DNA of 64,000 nucleotides from Massilia sp. Root133. Lineage in GTDB: Bacteria; Pseudomonadota; Gammaproteobacteria; Burkholderiales; Burkholderiaceae_D. Below are positions 24,078 through 32,826 of the stretch, piece after piece. The translations under genes were made by a program, and so were the position numbers. How positions within the stretch are numbered: the stretch's first letter is position 1; each line of letters begins with the position of its first letter. The DNA is taken from assembly GCF_001426525.1 (NCBI RefSeq), contig NZ_LMEW01000005.1, positions 62,001 through 126,000 on the forward strand, read 5' to 3'. Under the pieces are notes generated by a model. The model did not search any database. It saw only the letters and a program-made list of their open reading frames with translations, and was not told where the DNA came from.

Positions 24078-26312
24078 ATGAAAAGCCCCACGCTGTCCGT
24101 CCTCGCGCAATCCCTGTTCGCGGCAGGTTACCTGTCCGCCGCAAGCGCCGCCCTGGCGCAGACGGATGCACCGAAAACCGACGCCGCACCCACGGTGAAG
24201 TCGAAAGGGATCACCGAAGTGATCATCACGGCGCAAAAGGTCGCGCAGCCGGCCAGCAAGACGCCGATCGCGCTGTCCGTGATGTCCGGCGAAGACCTGA
24301 AGGACGCCGGCGTCACCGATGCCCGTTCGATGGCCGAGATGCTGCCGAACGTCGAGATCTCGAAGGAGAGCGGCATGCTGCAGGTGGCGATCCGCGGCGT
24401 CACGAGCCTGGACATGACGGAGAAGGGCGACCCGTCCGCCGCCTTCCACATCGACGGCGCCTACGTGCCGCGCTACGAAGCGCAGACGGCCGCGTTCTTC
24501 GACCTGGACCGCATCGAAGTGCTGCGCGGTCCGCAAGGCACCCTGTACGGCCGCAACGCGACGGCCGGCGCCATCAACCTGATCACGAACAAGCCGACCA
24601 ACAAGCTGGAAGGCAGCGTCAGCGTCGACATCGGCAACTACAACACGCGCCGCCTCGACGGCATGATCAACGTGCCGATCAACGGCATGTGGGCGCTGCG
24701 CGCCGCCGTCAACGCGCAAAAGCACGACACCTACCTGAACCCGGGCCCGAACAGGGTGCCGCTGGAGAGCCAGGACGACAAATCGGCCCGCATCCACCTG
24801 CTCGGCAAATTCAGCGCCGATACGAGCCTGCTGCTGACGGCGGAATCGAGCAAGATCCAGGGCGCTCCGCCGGCGCCGGTACCGAACACGAACTTCTTCA
24901 CGGGCACGATGGTCGAGAATCTCCCGTTCTCGCCCCCGGGCACCGGCAACAACATCGAGCACCCGGTGTACGTCGATCGCGGCTCCGACACGCAGCGCAC
25001 GGCCTCCGCGCTGTTCAAGCAGGATGCGAACGCGCACCGCGACAACCGCGCCGATTCGTTCCGCGGCGAATTCAAGACGCGCGTCGGCACGGTCGACATG
25101 ACGTACCAGCTGGCCAGCATGAACCTGTACCTCGACCAGGTCAACAACGGCATCTACTTCGGTTTCCCGTTCACCAACCCGTTGTCGGGCAACAGCCATG
25201 CGATCTCGCACGAACTGCGCTTCAACTCGACGGGCACCGGTCCGCTGCGCTGGGTCGCCGGGTTGTACTACTTCGACGAGACGATCGAGCGCAACGCCAG
25301 CTTCAACACGTTCATCACGGCGCCGTTCGGCAGCTTCACGGTCACGCAACCGTTCGACTCCGTCATCACGAACAACTCGAAAGCGGCGTTCGGCCAGCTG
25401 ACGTACGACCTGCGACCGGACACCCGCCTGACCCTGGGCCTGCGCGGCACCCGCGACCGCAAGACGGGCGAGGATCCGCTGGGGGGCGCCGCGGCGAACC
25501 CGGGCTCCACGTTCAGCGACCAGGCTTACACGGCCGACGTGAGCTTCCGGAATACGAGCTGGAAGATCGGCCTCGATCATGACCTGATGCGCAACGTGAT
25601 GGTGTACGCGAACGTGTCGACGGGCTACAAGGCGGGCGGCTTCAACAGCGCCAAGGCCGCGGGTTCGTACAAGCCGGAGACGCTGCGCGCCTACGAGGCG
25701 GGCGTGAAGGGTCGCTTCTTCGACAACACGCTGCAGGTCGCCGCCAACGTCTTCCACTACGACTACAAGGACCAGCAGCTGACGACGACGTCGTGCCGCA
25801 CCAACGACCCGAGCACCTGCGATTCGTACACGGTGAACGCGGCGAACTCGAAGGTCGACGGTGTCGAACTGGAAGGCAAGGTCCGCGTCGGCGACGACGG
25901 CGAACTGCGCGGCTCGTTGTCGCTCACGGATGCGCAGTTCAAGAACTACAAGCCGTCCGCCACGGTCGACTACTCGGGCCAGCATCTTGACCGTGCGCCG
26001 ATCTCCACCGCGAACCTCGCGTACACGCACCACTTCGCGGTCGCGAACGGCGGCGAGGTGGCGGCCACCGTCGGGACGCACTTCATGGGCGCCTACCTGA
26101 TCAGCGACCTGCACGCGAACGTGCGCTACCGCCAGCCGGCCACGCATAAGTCGGACGCGTCGGTCACCTGGACGGACGGCGGCGGCCACTGGACGGTGCA
26201 GGGCTATGTCCGCAACATCGAGGACACGATCAAGATCGAGAGCCGGGTGCCAGGCGGCTTCTTCATCAGCGATCCGCGTACCTACGGCGTGCGTGTCGGC
26301 TACAACTTCTGA
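24078..26312 (+). CDS. TonB-dependent outer-membrane receptor
   Basis: 744 aa. Signal peptide ends near SAALAQ. A TonB-box-like EVIITAQK is followed by the plug (VLRGPQGTLYGRNATAGAIN) and a beta-barrel ending in aromatic Phe (RVGYNF). It heads an operon with ring-cleaving enzymes, 17 bp before the next gene, and is preceded by a nod-box-like element and a sigma70 promoter. The cargo is therefore likely an aromatic compound or glycoside, perhaps a flavonoid. The start follows TTGGAGACACATA. Confidence 0.93.
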   Translation: MKSPTLSVLAQSLFAAGYLSAASAALAQTDAPKTDAAPTVKSKGITEVIITAQKVAQPASKTPIALSVMSGEDLKDAGVTDARSMAEMLPNVEISKESGMLQVAIRGVTSLDMTEKGDPSAAFHIDGAYVPRYEAQTAAFFDLDRIEVLRGPQGTLYGRNATAGAINLITNKPTNKLEGSVSVDIGNYNTRRLDGMINVPINGMWALRAAVNAQKHDTYLNPGPNRVPLESQDDKSARIHLLGKFSADTSLLLTAESSKIQGAPPAPVPNTNFFTGTMVENLPFSPPGTGNNIEHPVYVDRGSDTQRTASALFKQDANAHRDNRADSFRGEFKTRVGTVDMTYQLASMNLYLDQVNNGIYFGFPFTNPLSGNSHAISHELRFNSTGTGPLRWVAGLYYFDETIERNASFNTFITAPFGSFTVTQPFDSVITNNSKAAFGQLTYDLRPDTRLTLGLRGTRDRKTGEDPLGGAAANPGSTFSDQAYTADVSFRNTSWKIGLDHDLMRNVMVYANVSTGYKAGGFNSAKAAGSYKPETLRAYEAGVKGRFFDNTLQVAANVFHYDYKDQQLTTTSCRTNDPSTCDSYTVNAANSKVDGVELEGKVRVGDDGELRGSLSLTDAQFKNYKPSATVDYSGQHLDRAPISTANLAYTHHFAVANGGEVAATVGTHFMGAYLISDLHANVRYRQPATHKSDASVTWTDGGGHWTVQGYVRNIEDTIKIESRVPGGFFISDPRTYGVRVGYNF

Positions 26313-26329
26313 TTTCACGGGTACCGAGC

Positions 26330-27490
26330 ATGTTCAAGTATTTCCCCACCAACTACGTCTGGAACCTCTCGGTCGATCTCGCGATCGAGATGGGTGCCCG
26401 GATCGGCGAGATCGAAGCGATGTGCGCGCCGCTGCAGGAGGCGGCGAAGCAGCCCGACGCCGCCGGCACGAAGGCCTTCCGCGAGACCTGGTCGCAGATG
26501 GCCGACAAGCTGTGCGGCCTGGCCGAAGAGGACGAGGCGCGCGGCCGCCTGATCTCCGCCGGCGACAAGTACAACCGCGCCGCGATCTACCTGCTCACGG
26601 CGGAACGCCTGCAGGCGCATGGCGCGCCGGGCCGGATCGAACTGTATCGACGGTTCCTCGACGTCTTTGCCCGCGGCGTCAAGCTGTCGGGCGAGAACTG
26701 CGAGCGGGTCGAGATCCCGTACGGCGACGCGCACATCGCCGGCCTGTACGTGCGGGCCGAGGGCGTGGAGGGGCCGGCACCGATCCTCGTCCAGGTCAAC
26801 GGCCTCGATTCGACCAAGGAGATGAAGTACCGGGTCGGCCTGCCGGCGTGGCTGGCGAAGCGCGGCGTGTCCTCGCTCGTCATCGACCAGCCGGGCACCG
26901 GCGAGGCGCTGCGCCTGCACGGCATGCATGCGGTGTACGACAGTGAGCGCTGGGCGAGCAAGGTCGTCGACTGGCTCGAAACGCGGGCCGATATCGATCC
27001 GAAGCGCATCGGCGTGGAAGGCGTGTCGCTGGGCGGCTACTACTGCCCGCGCGCCGTCGCGTTCGAGCCGCGTTTCGCCATGGGTGTCGTGTGGGGCGCG
27101 AGCCACGACTGGCGCGACGTGCAAAAGAAGCGCCTCGCGAAAGAGGGCAGCTTCCCTGTGCCGCACTACTGGGAGCACGTGCGCTGGGTGTGGGGCGCGA
27201 AGGACATGGTCGAATTCATGCGGATTGCGGAACACGTCCACCTGGACGGCATCCTGGACCGCATCAAGGTGCCGTTCCTCGTCACGCACGGCCAGAAGGA
27301 TTCCCAGATCCCGCTGCAATGGGCCGAGCGCACGTACGAGCAGCTCGTCAACAGCCCGAAGCGCGAACTGAAGGTGTTCACGGAACGCGAAGGCGGCGTG
27401 CAGCACTCCAGCTTCGACAACTCGGCCAATGCCGGCGCCTACATCGCCGACTGGGTGGCCGAAACCCTGGGCGGCCGCACCGCCCTCTGA
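26330..27490 (+). CDS. Alpha/beta hydrolase resembling C-C bond hydrolases (DHPON hydrolase/FrsA-like)
   Basis: 386 aa. A helical N-terminal cap of about 120 residues precedes the alpha/beta core. The nucleophile is Ser233 in GVEGVSLGGYY, with the acid Asp in THGQKDSQIP and the His in GGVQHSSFDN. This architecture fits 2,6-dihydroxypseudooxynicotine hydrolase and related enzymes that split C-C bonds next to a carbonyl on a phenolic ring. In this ring-cleavage operon it could hydrolyse a beta-diketone or chalcone-like intermediate, or an ester. No leader, so cytoplasmic. Confidence 0.8.
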   Translation: MFKYFPTNYVWNLSVDLAIEMGARIGEIEAMCAPLQEAAKQPDAAGTKAFRETWSQMADKLCGLAEEDEARGRLISAGDKYNRAAIYLLTAERLQAHGAPGRIELYRRFLDVFARGVKLSGENCERVEIPYGDAHIAGLYVRAEGVEGPAPILVQVNGLDSTKEMKYRVGLPAWLAKRGVSSLVIDQPGTGEALRLHGMHAVYDSERWASKVVDWLETRADIDPKRIGVEGVSLGGYYCPRAVAFEPRFAMGVVWGASHDWRDVQKKRLAKEGSFPVPHYWEHVRWVWGAKDMVEFMRIAEHVHLDGILDRIKVPFLVTHGQKDSQIPLQWAERTYEQLVNSPKRELKVFTEREGGVQHSSFDNSANAGAYIADWVAETLGGRTAL

Positions 27491-27515
27491 ACCACGACAA
27501 GACAGAGAGAATCAC

Positions 27516-28493
27516 ATGAACATCATCGGACCCGACGCGCTGGTCTTCGGCGTGGACGACGTCGCCGCATGCGCGCAATACCTTATCGATTACGGCCTGG
27601 AACCGGTCGATGTCGACGATAAAGGCGGCCGCTTCGAAGCGCTGGATGGCACCGCGATCGTCATCAGGCACAAGGACGATGCCACGCTGGCCGCAGGCCT
27701 CGGTACCGCGAGCATGTTGCGCAAGACGGTCTACGGCGTCGCCGATACGCAGGCGCTCGCCGCCATCACCGCGGAGCTGCAGCGAGACCGCGACGTGCGC
27801 ACGCTCCCCGACGGCAGCCTGGAGACTGTCGACGACATGGGCTTCGTGCTCGGCTTCCAGGTGACCGTGCGCCGTCCGCTGGACCTTCCGGCGGAAGCCG
27901 TGAACGCGCCCGGCGCGCCGAACCGGCCCGTCAACCACACGGCCGTCGACGAGAACGCGCCGGCCCGGCCGCGCACCCTGTCGCACGTCGTCTACTTCGT
28001 GCCGGATGCGGCGAAGGCGGAGGCGTTCTACGTCGAGCGCCTGGGCTTTGCCTGCACCGACCGCCTGCTGGGCGCGGGACCGTTCCTGAAGCCCGCCGGC
28101 ACGATTGATCATCACACGCTGTTCCTGATCCAGACGCCGCCGTTCATGAAGGGGTGCGAACACTTCACGTTCCACATGGGCGGCCCGACGGAAGTCCTGC
28201 AGGCCGGCACGCGCTTTGTGAACAAGGGCTACCAGTCGTTCTGGGGCCCGGGCCGCCACAAGATGGGCTCGAACTGGTTCTGGTACTTCAACAGTCCGCT
28301 CGGCTGCCACGTCGAGTACGACGCGGACATGGACCTGCACGACGACCGGTGGACGGCACGTGCGATCCCGATGAGCGCCGATGCGTCGCAGCTGTTCCTG
28401 TTCCAGCAGCGCGACAAATGGGCTCCGGGTGGGCCACCACCCGGAGCGGGCGGTCCGCCGCCCGGTGCGGCCGGTGCCGGTGAGCGGCACTGA
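27516..28493 (+). CDS. VOC-superfamily ring-cleavage dioxygenase (type I extradiol-like)
   Basis: 325 aa, two VOC domains. The C-terminal domain carries a plausible 2-His-1-carboxylate iron site: His157 (LSHVVYF), His216 (CEHFTFH) and Glu267 (CHVEYDAD), spaced as in type I extradiol dioxygenases. A Pro/Gly-rich tail (about residues 303-321) is unusual. It is followed, overlapping by 14 bp, by a Rieske ferredoxin and then an FAD monooxygenase. That trio recalls FdeC, FdeD and FdeE of the Herbaspirillum naringenin pathway, where the A ring is hydroxylated and then cleaved. Substrate assignment is inference. Confidence 0.8.
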   Translation: MNIIGPDALVFGVDDVAACAQYLIDYGLEPVDVDDKGGRFEALDGTAIVIRHKDDATLAAGLGTASMLRKTVYGVADTQALAAITAELQRDRDVRTLPDGSLETVDDMGFVLGFQVTVRRPLDLPAEAVNAPGAPNRPVNHTAVDENAPARPRTLSHVVYFVPDAAKAEAFYVERLGFACTDRLLGAGPFLKPAGTIDHHTLFLIQTPPFMKGCEHFTFHMGGPTEVLQAGTRFVNKGYQSFWGPGRHKMGSNWFWYFNSPLGCHVEYDADMDLHDDRWTARAIPMSADASQLFLFQQRDKWAPGGPPPGAGGPPPGAAGAGERH

Positions 28494-28824
28494 CGTGTTC
28501 CTGTGCCGGCTCGTGGACGTGCCGGACGGCGGGTCGCGCGGCTTCGATCCGGCGCGCACCGGCCAGGACACGGTAGTCGTGGTGCGCCGAGGCGAGCGTC
28601 TGTACGCCTGGCGCGACGCCTGCCCGCACCACGGCGGCACGCCGATGGCCTGGCGCAAGGACGCATACCTGAACGCCGCGCGCGACCGCATCGTGTGTGC
28701 GGCCCACGGCGCCCAGTTCGACATCGCGACGGGCATCTGCACGCTGGGGCCGTGCCTGGGACAGCGCCTGCAGCCGGTCGTCCTCGACGTCCGGGATAAC
28801 GAGATCCACATACGGGAGACATGA
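28480..28824 (+). CDS. Rieske [2Fe-2S] ferredoxin-like protein
   Basis: 114 aa from the GTG at 28480, overlapping the dioxygenase gene by 14 bp. The Rieske ligands are Cys48 and His50 (ACPHHGG) and Cys73 and His76 (VCAAHGAQF). The size fits a stand-alone ferredoxin that passes electrons to, or reactivates, an oxygenase. Its partner is probably the neighbouring dioxygenase or monooxygenase. A GTG at 28474 is an equal alternative start; a longer frame from 28381 lies wholly within the preceding gene and looks non-native. No ferredoxin reductase is encoded nearby. Confidence 0.85.
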   Translation: MSGTDVFLCRLVDVPDGGSRGFDPARTGQDTVVVVRRGERLYAWRDACPHHGGTPMAWRKDAYLNAARDRIVCAAHGAQFDIATGICTLGPCLGQRLQPVVLDVRDNEIHIRET

Positions 28825-28825
28825 C

Positions 28826-29956
28826 ATGGCAGCGCCAGTCAACAAGGTTCTGATCATCGGCGGCGGCTTTTCCGGCATGGCCGCCGCCATCGAATTGCGC
28901 AGGCGGGACATCGCCGTCGACCTGGCCGAGATCGACCCCGGCTGGCGCTCGTACGGCGCCGGCATCAGCCTGGGCGGCGCGACGATGCGCGCGCTCGTGC
29001 AACTGGGCGTCATCGACGAATTCCTCGCCGAGGGCGCGGCGTCCGACGGCGTCGAGATCCACATCCCGACCGGCCAGAAGGTTGCCGAACTGCCGACGCC
29101 GCGCCTCGCGGGCCCGGACGTCCCGGGCAACGGCGCGATCATGCGCCCGGTGCTGGCCCGCATCCTGGCCGACGCCACGCGCAAGTCCGGCGCGAACGTG
29201 CGCCTGGGCTGCACGTTCACCCGGATCGAGCAGGATGCAGGCGGGGTCGACGTCACGTTCACGGACGGCACCACGGGCCGCTACGACCTCGTGATCGGCG
29301 CCGACGGCCTGTATTCGAAAGTGCGCGAGACCGTGTTCCCGGATGCGCCGAAGCCGCGCTACAGCGGGCAGGGCGTCTGGCGCGCCGTGCTGCCGCGTCC
29401 CGCCGACATCAACGGCACGATGATGTGGCTCGGGCCGAAGATCAAGCCGGGCCTGAACCCGGTGTCCAAAGACGAGATGTATTTGTTCGTGACGGAAGAC
29501 CGCGAGACGAACGACTACATCGACCCATCCGGATTCCTGGCGCGCGTAAAAGCGCTGCTGGCGCCTTTCCCCGACCCGCGCCTGCAGCGCGTGCGCGAGC
29601 AGCTGGACGAAGACTCGCAGATCATCTACCGCCCGCTGGAAAGCCTGCTGATGCCGAGCCCCTGGTACAAGGGCCGCGTCGTCCTGATCGGCGACACCGT
29701 GCACGCGACGACGCCGCACATGGCGTCCGGCGCCTGCATTGGCATCGAGGACGCGCTCGTGCTGGCCGACGAGCTGTCGAAAGCCGGCAGCATCGACCAG
29801 GCGCTGGACCGCTATCTGGCAAGGCGCTGGGAGCGCTGCCGCATGGTCGTGCAGAACTCGGGCCGCCTGGGCGAGATCGAGATCGCCGGCGGCGACAAGG
29901 AAGAACATGCCCGCATCATGCGCGCCACGCTGGGCGCGCTCGCGGCACCCATCTGA
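28826..29956 (+). CDS. FAD-dependent aromatic monooxygenase (FdeE/salicylate-hydroxylase-like)
   Basis: 376 aa class A flavoprotein monooxygenase: GGGFSGMAAAIEL (FAD ADP-binding), IGADGLYSKVRE (the DG motif) and VLIGDTVHATTPHMASGACIGIEDA (the GD motif). It hydroxylates an activated phenolic ring using NAD(P)H and O2. Lying after an extradiol-type dioxygenase and a Rieske protein, it probably supplies the vicinal diol that the dioxygenase opens, as FdeE does for naringenin at C8. It begins 1 bp after the Rieske stop, behind GGGAGAC. Confidence 0.88.
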   Translation: MAAPVNKVLIIGGGFSGMAAAIELRRRDIAVDLAEIDPGWRSYGAGISLGGATMRALVQLGVIDEFLAEGAASDGVEIHIPTGQKVAELPTPRLAGPDVPGNGAIMRPVLARILADATRKSGANVRLGCTFTRIEQDAGGVDVTFTDGTTGRYDLVIGADGLYSKVRETVFPDAPKPRYSGQGVWRAVLPRPADINGTMMWLGPKIKPGLNPVSKDEMYLFVTEDRETNDYIDPSGFLARVKALLAPFPDPRLQRVREQLDEDSQIIYRPLESLLMPSPWYKGRVVLIGDTVHATTPHMASGACIGIEDALVLADELSKAGSIDQALDRYLARRWERCRMVVQNSGRLGEIEIAGGDKEEHARIMRATLGALAAPI

Positions 29957-29965
29957 GGAGACACC

Positions 29966-30778
29966 ATGACCCGCCAATTCATCGACCTGTCGATCTACCT
30001 GGAAAACGAAGTCCTGTCCGACCCGCCGCCGCTGGCGCCGAAGATCACCTACCAGAAGCACCAGGACACGCTGCACGAGTTCATGGCCATGATCCCCGGC
30101 ACGACGCCGGCGGACTACCCGGACGGCGAGGCGGCCGCCGCCGAATGGGTCACGATGACGACGCACAGCGGCACCCACCTGGACGCCCCTTACCATTTTC
30201 ATTCCACGATGGATGCGAAGACAGGGGAAAAGAAGAAGTCGATCACCATCGACGAGGTGCCGCTGGCATGGTGCTTCCAGCCCGGCGTGAAGCTGGATTT
30301 CCGCCATTTCCCGGACGGGTATGTCGCCACCGCGGCCGACGTGGAAGCAGAATTGCAGCGCATCGGCCACGACCTGCAGCCGCTGGACATCGTCATGGTC
30401 AACACGCGCGCGGGCAGCCGCTACGGCCACAACGACTATGTGTCGGCGGGCTGCGGCATGGGCTACGAAGCGACGATGTACCTGCTGGAGCGGGGCGTGC
30501 GACTCACCGGTACGGATGCGTGGAGCTGGGATGCGCCGTTCTCGTACACGGCGCAGAAGATCGCCGAGACGGGCGACGTGTCGCTGATCTGGGAAGGCCA
30601 CAAGGCCGGCCGCGACATCGGGTACTGCCACCTTGAGAAGCTGCACAATCTGGAAGCCCTGCCGGGTCACGGTTTCTATGTGTCCTGTTTCCCGCACAAG
30701 GTCCGTGCTGGTTCGGCCGGGTGGACGCGCGCCGTGGCGATCGTCGACGACGCGCTGCTCGCGTTGCCGCGCGGTTGA
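29966..30778 (+). CDS. Cyclase/kynurenine-formamidase-like metal hydrolase
   Basis: 270 aa. The metal-binding motif of the cyclase (PF04199-type) family, H-x-G-T-H-x-D-x-P-x-H, is complete: His67, His71, Asp73 and His77 in HSGTHLDAPYHFH. Members hydrolyse formamides, lactones or ring-cleavage products. Between an FAD monooxygenase (9 bp upstream) and an FAH-family hydrolase (10 bp downstream), it probably opens a lactone or hydrolyses the meta-cleavage product. The start follows GAGGAGACACC. Confidence 0.85.
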   Translation: MTRQFIDLSIYLENEVLSDPPPLAPKITYQKHQDTLHEFMAMIPGTTPADYPDGEAAAAEWVTMTTHSGTHLDAPYHFHSTMDAKTGEKKKSITIDEVPLAWCFQPGVKLDFRHFPDGYVATAADVEAELQRIGHDLQPLDIVMVNTRAGSRYGHNDYVSAGCGMGYEATMYLLERGVRLTGTDAWSWDAPFSYTAQKIAETGDVSLIWEGHKAGRDIGYCHLEKLHNLEALPGHGFYVSCFPHKVRAGSAGWTRAVAIVDDALLALPRG

Positions 30779-30788
30779 GGGGGATGGA

Positions 30789-31793
30789 ATGAAACTCGCC
30801 ACCTACCGCGACGGCTCGCCGGACGGGCGCCTGATGGTCGTATCGCGCGACCTGCGCCGGGCCGTCGACGCGGGCACGATCGCGCCGAATCTCCTCATCG
30901 CGCTGGAACGCTGGGACAGCGCCGCGCAGACACTGCAACGCCTGTCCGACATGCTGAACGCGGACACGGCCACCGGCAGCGTCGACTTCGAACCGCAGCG
31001 CTGCATGGCCCCGCTGCCGCGCACCTTCCAGTGGTGCGACGCGTCCGCGTTCCTGAACCACGGCCGGTTGATGGAGCGCGCATTCAACACGCCGCCCATC
31101 CCTGATTTCGACACGGTGCCCGTGATGTACCAGGGCGCGTCCGACGATTTCCTCGGTCCGCACGAGGAGGTACCCCTGCCGGACGAGGCGCTCGGAATCG
31201 ACTTCGAAGGCGAGTTCGGTGTCATCGTCGACAAGGTGCCGATGGGCGCGACGCCCGCGCAGGCGCTGGCGGCCGTGCGGCTCGTCGTGCAGCTGAACGA
31301 CTGGAGCCTGCGCGCGCTGGGGCCGCGCGAAATGAAGAGCGGCTTCGGCTTCCTGCAGGCGAAGCCGTCGACGAGCTTCGCGCCCGTGGCCGTCACACCG
31401 GACGAGTTGGGTGGTGCCTGGTGCGATGGCCGCGTGCACCTGGACTTGCAGGTCGAATGGAACGGCGCACCGTTCGGGCACCCGAACGGCCGCGAGATGA
31501 ATTTCGGCTTCGGCGAACTGGTCGCGCACGCGGCGCGCACGCGCAGGCTGGGCGCCGGCACGATCGTCGGCTCGGGCACCGTGTCGAATGCGGACCGCGC
31601 CGTGGGCTCGGCCTGCATCGCGGAGCGCCGCGTCATCGAGATCATCGATCACGGCGAGCCGCGCACGGGCTTCATGCGGTTCCTCGACCGCGTGCGCATG
31701 TGTGCGCGTAATGCAAACGGCGACGCGCCATTCGGCGCGATCGAACAGGCGGTGATACGCCAGGAATTCGATACGAGGAGATACGATGAATGA
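30789..31793 (+). CDS. Fumarylacetoacetate hydrolase (FAH)-family protein, copy 1
   Basis: 334 aa. FAH-type features are the metal-binding IDFEGEFGVIVDK and the conserved NDWSLR and GFLQAKPSTSFAP segments, as in FAH proper and its bacterial homologues acting on 2,4-diketo acids. The enzyme hydrolyses a C-C bond in acylpyruvate-type intermediates, the expected step after extradiol cleavage. It overlaps the next gene by 8 bp. The second FAH gene at 58738 is only distantly related and shorter. Confidence 0.87.
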   Translation: MKLATYRDGSPDGRLMVVSRDLRRAVDAGTIAPNLLIALERWDSAAQTLQRLSDMLNADTATGSVDFEPQRCMAPLPRTFQWCDASAFLNHGRLMERAFNTPPIPDFDTVPVMYQGASDDFLGPHEEVPLPDEALGIDFEGEFGVIVDKVPMGATPAQALAAVRLVVQLNDWSLRALGPREMKSGFGFLQAKPSTSFAPVAVTPDELGGAWCDGRVHLDLQVEWNGAPFGHPNGREMNFGFGELVAHAARTRRLGAGTIVGSGTVSNADRAVGSACIAERRVIEIIDHGEPRTGFMRFLDRVRMCARNANGDAPFGAIEQAVIRQEFDTRRYDE

Positions 31794-32727
31794 CGTGACG
31801 TCCCGCCGCGGCTTTACGCTGTCGCTGGCGACGCTCGGGGCGGCGGCGGTGCTCGTGCCGCGCCCGGCGCGCGCCGCGCCGACCGGCTACCCGGCGTTTC
31901 CACCATTGCGGGGGCGCCTGCGCCAGGGACTGACCCCGCATTTGTTCGAGTCGACGATCGAAGACACGTGCCGTCTCGCGGTCGCCGTCGGGGCGCACGG
32001 GCTGGATTTCGCGAGCGACCCGGCCGATTGGCCGACGCTCAAGAAATACGGGTTGATCGTCTCGCTGTTGCGGGTTGATCACGGCGGCGGCACCTCGAAG
32101 CCGGGGAGACCGCCGGCCGGGCCGTCGGGCTGGAATGCAATCGGCACGCCGGATGCGAATGGCGCCTTCGAAGCCGCCGTGCACGAGCGTATCGATACGG
32201 CATCCGCGCATGGATTTCCGTCCATCATCCTGACTTGCGGCGAACGCGACAAGCTCGGCTACCAGGAGGGCAAGGTCAACGCCATCGCTTTCCTCGAACG
32301 CGTGCGCACGCACGCGGAGGCGCGCCGTGTCACGCTCGTGATCGAGAATATCAACAGCGGCCATCCCGGCGGTCCACCCGATCCGCCGGGGAGCATGTTC
32401 GATCACCTGGAGTGGGGGCTGGACGTGGTCACGCGGGTCAATTCGCCGCGCGTCAAGCTGCTCGTGGACCTCTATCATGCCCAACTCATGGATGGGAACA
32501 TCACGAACTTCCTGCGCAAGAACATCGGCTGGATCGGACACTTCCATACGGGCGGGGTGCCGGGCCGGCACGAGATCGACGAGACGCAGGAGATTAACTA
32601 CCGCTTCCTCGCGCGCACGATCGCGGAGCTGGGCTACGACGGCTTCGTCAGCCACGAATGGACGCCGGCGGCCGGCCGCGACAAGGTCGCCAGCATCCGC
32701 AAGTGCCTGGAGATCGTCGACGTCTGA
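31786..32727 (+). CDS. Tat-signal TIM-barrel protein, hydroxypyruvate-isomerase-like
   Basis: 313 aa. A twin-arginine signal (SRRGFTLSLAT, then a hydrophobic run to AARA) sends it to the periplasm. The barrel has Glu (LVIENINSG), Asp (LLVDLYHAQ), the His-rich HFHTGGVPGRHEIDET and Glu (VSHEWTPA), i.e. a Hyi-like metal site. Periplasmic relatives are common in polysaccharide and aromatic loci, but their reaction is mostly unknown. It is the last gene of the 24078 operon and converges on the histidine kinase gene at 32827, with 99 bp between. Confidence 0.82.
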   Translation: MNDVTSRRGFTLSLATLGAAAVLVPRPARAAPTGYPAFPPLRGRLRQGLTPHLFESTIEDTCRLAVAVGAHGLDFASDPADWPTLKKYGLIVSLLRVDHGGGTSKPGRPPAGPSGWNAIGTPDANGAFEAAVHERIDTASAHGFPSIILTCGERDKLGYQEGKVNAIAFLERVRTHAEARRVTLVIENINSGHPGGPPDPPGSMFDHLEWGLDVVTRVNSPRVKLLVDLYHAQLMDGNITNFLRKNIGWIGHFHTGGVPGRHEIDETQEINYRFLARTIAELGYDGFVSHEWTPAAGRDKVASIRKCLEIVDV

Positions 32728-32826
32728 AGCAAGGTGGAGCATCTGTCTGGCTGGCCGGTCGCGAGGATATACGAGCCTGCCCCGGAGGAGGGGGAGTGGT
32801 GCCGCGTTCATGGGGCCACTGCAGCC

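Noticed and set aside
28381..28479. Longer Rieske protein starting at 28381
   Set aside because: The added residues lie inside the dioxygenase gene and are Cys/Ser/Arg-rich nonsense; GTG at 28480 gives a normal-length ferredoxin.
32728..32826. Terminator between the convergent genes
   Set aside because: No stable stem followed by a T-run on either strand could be found.
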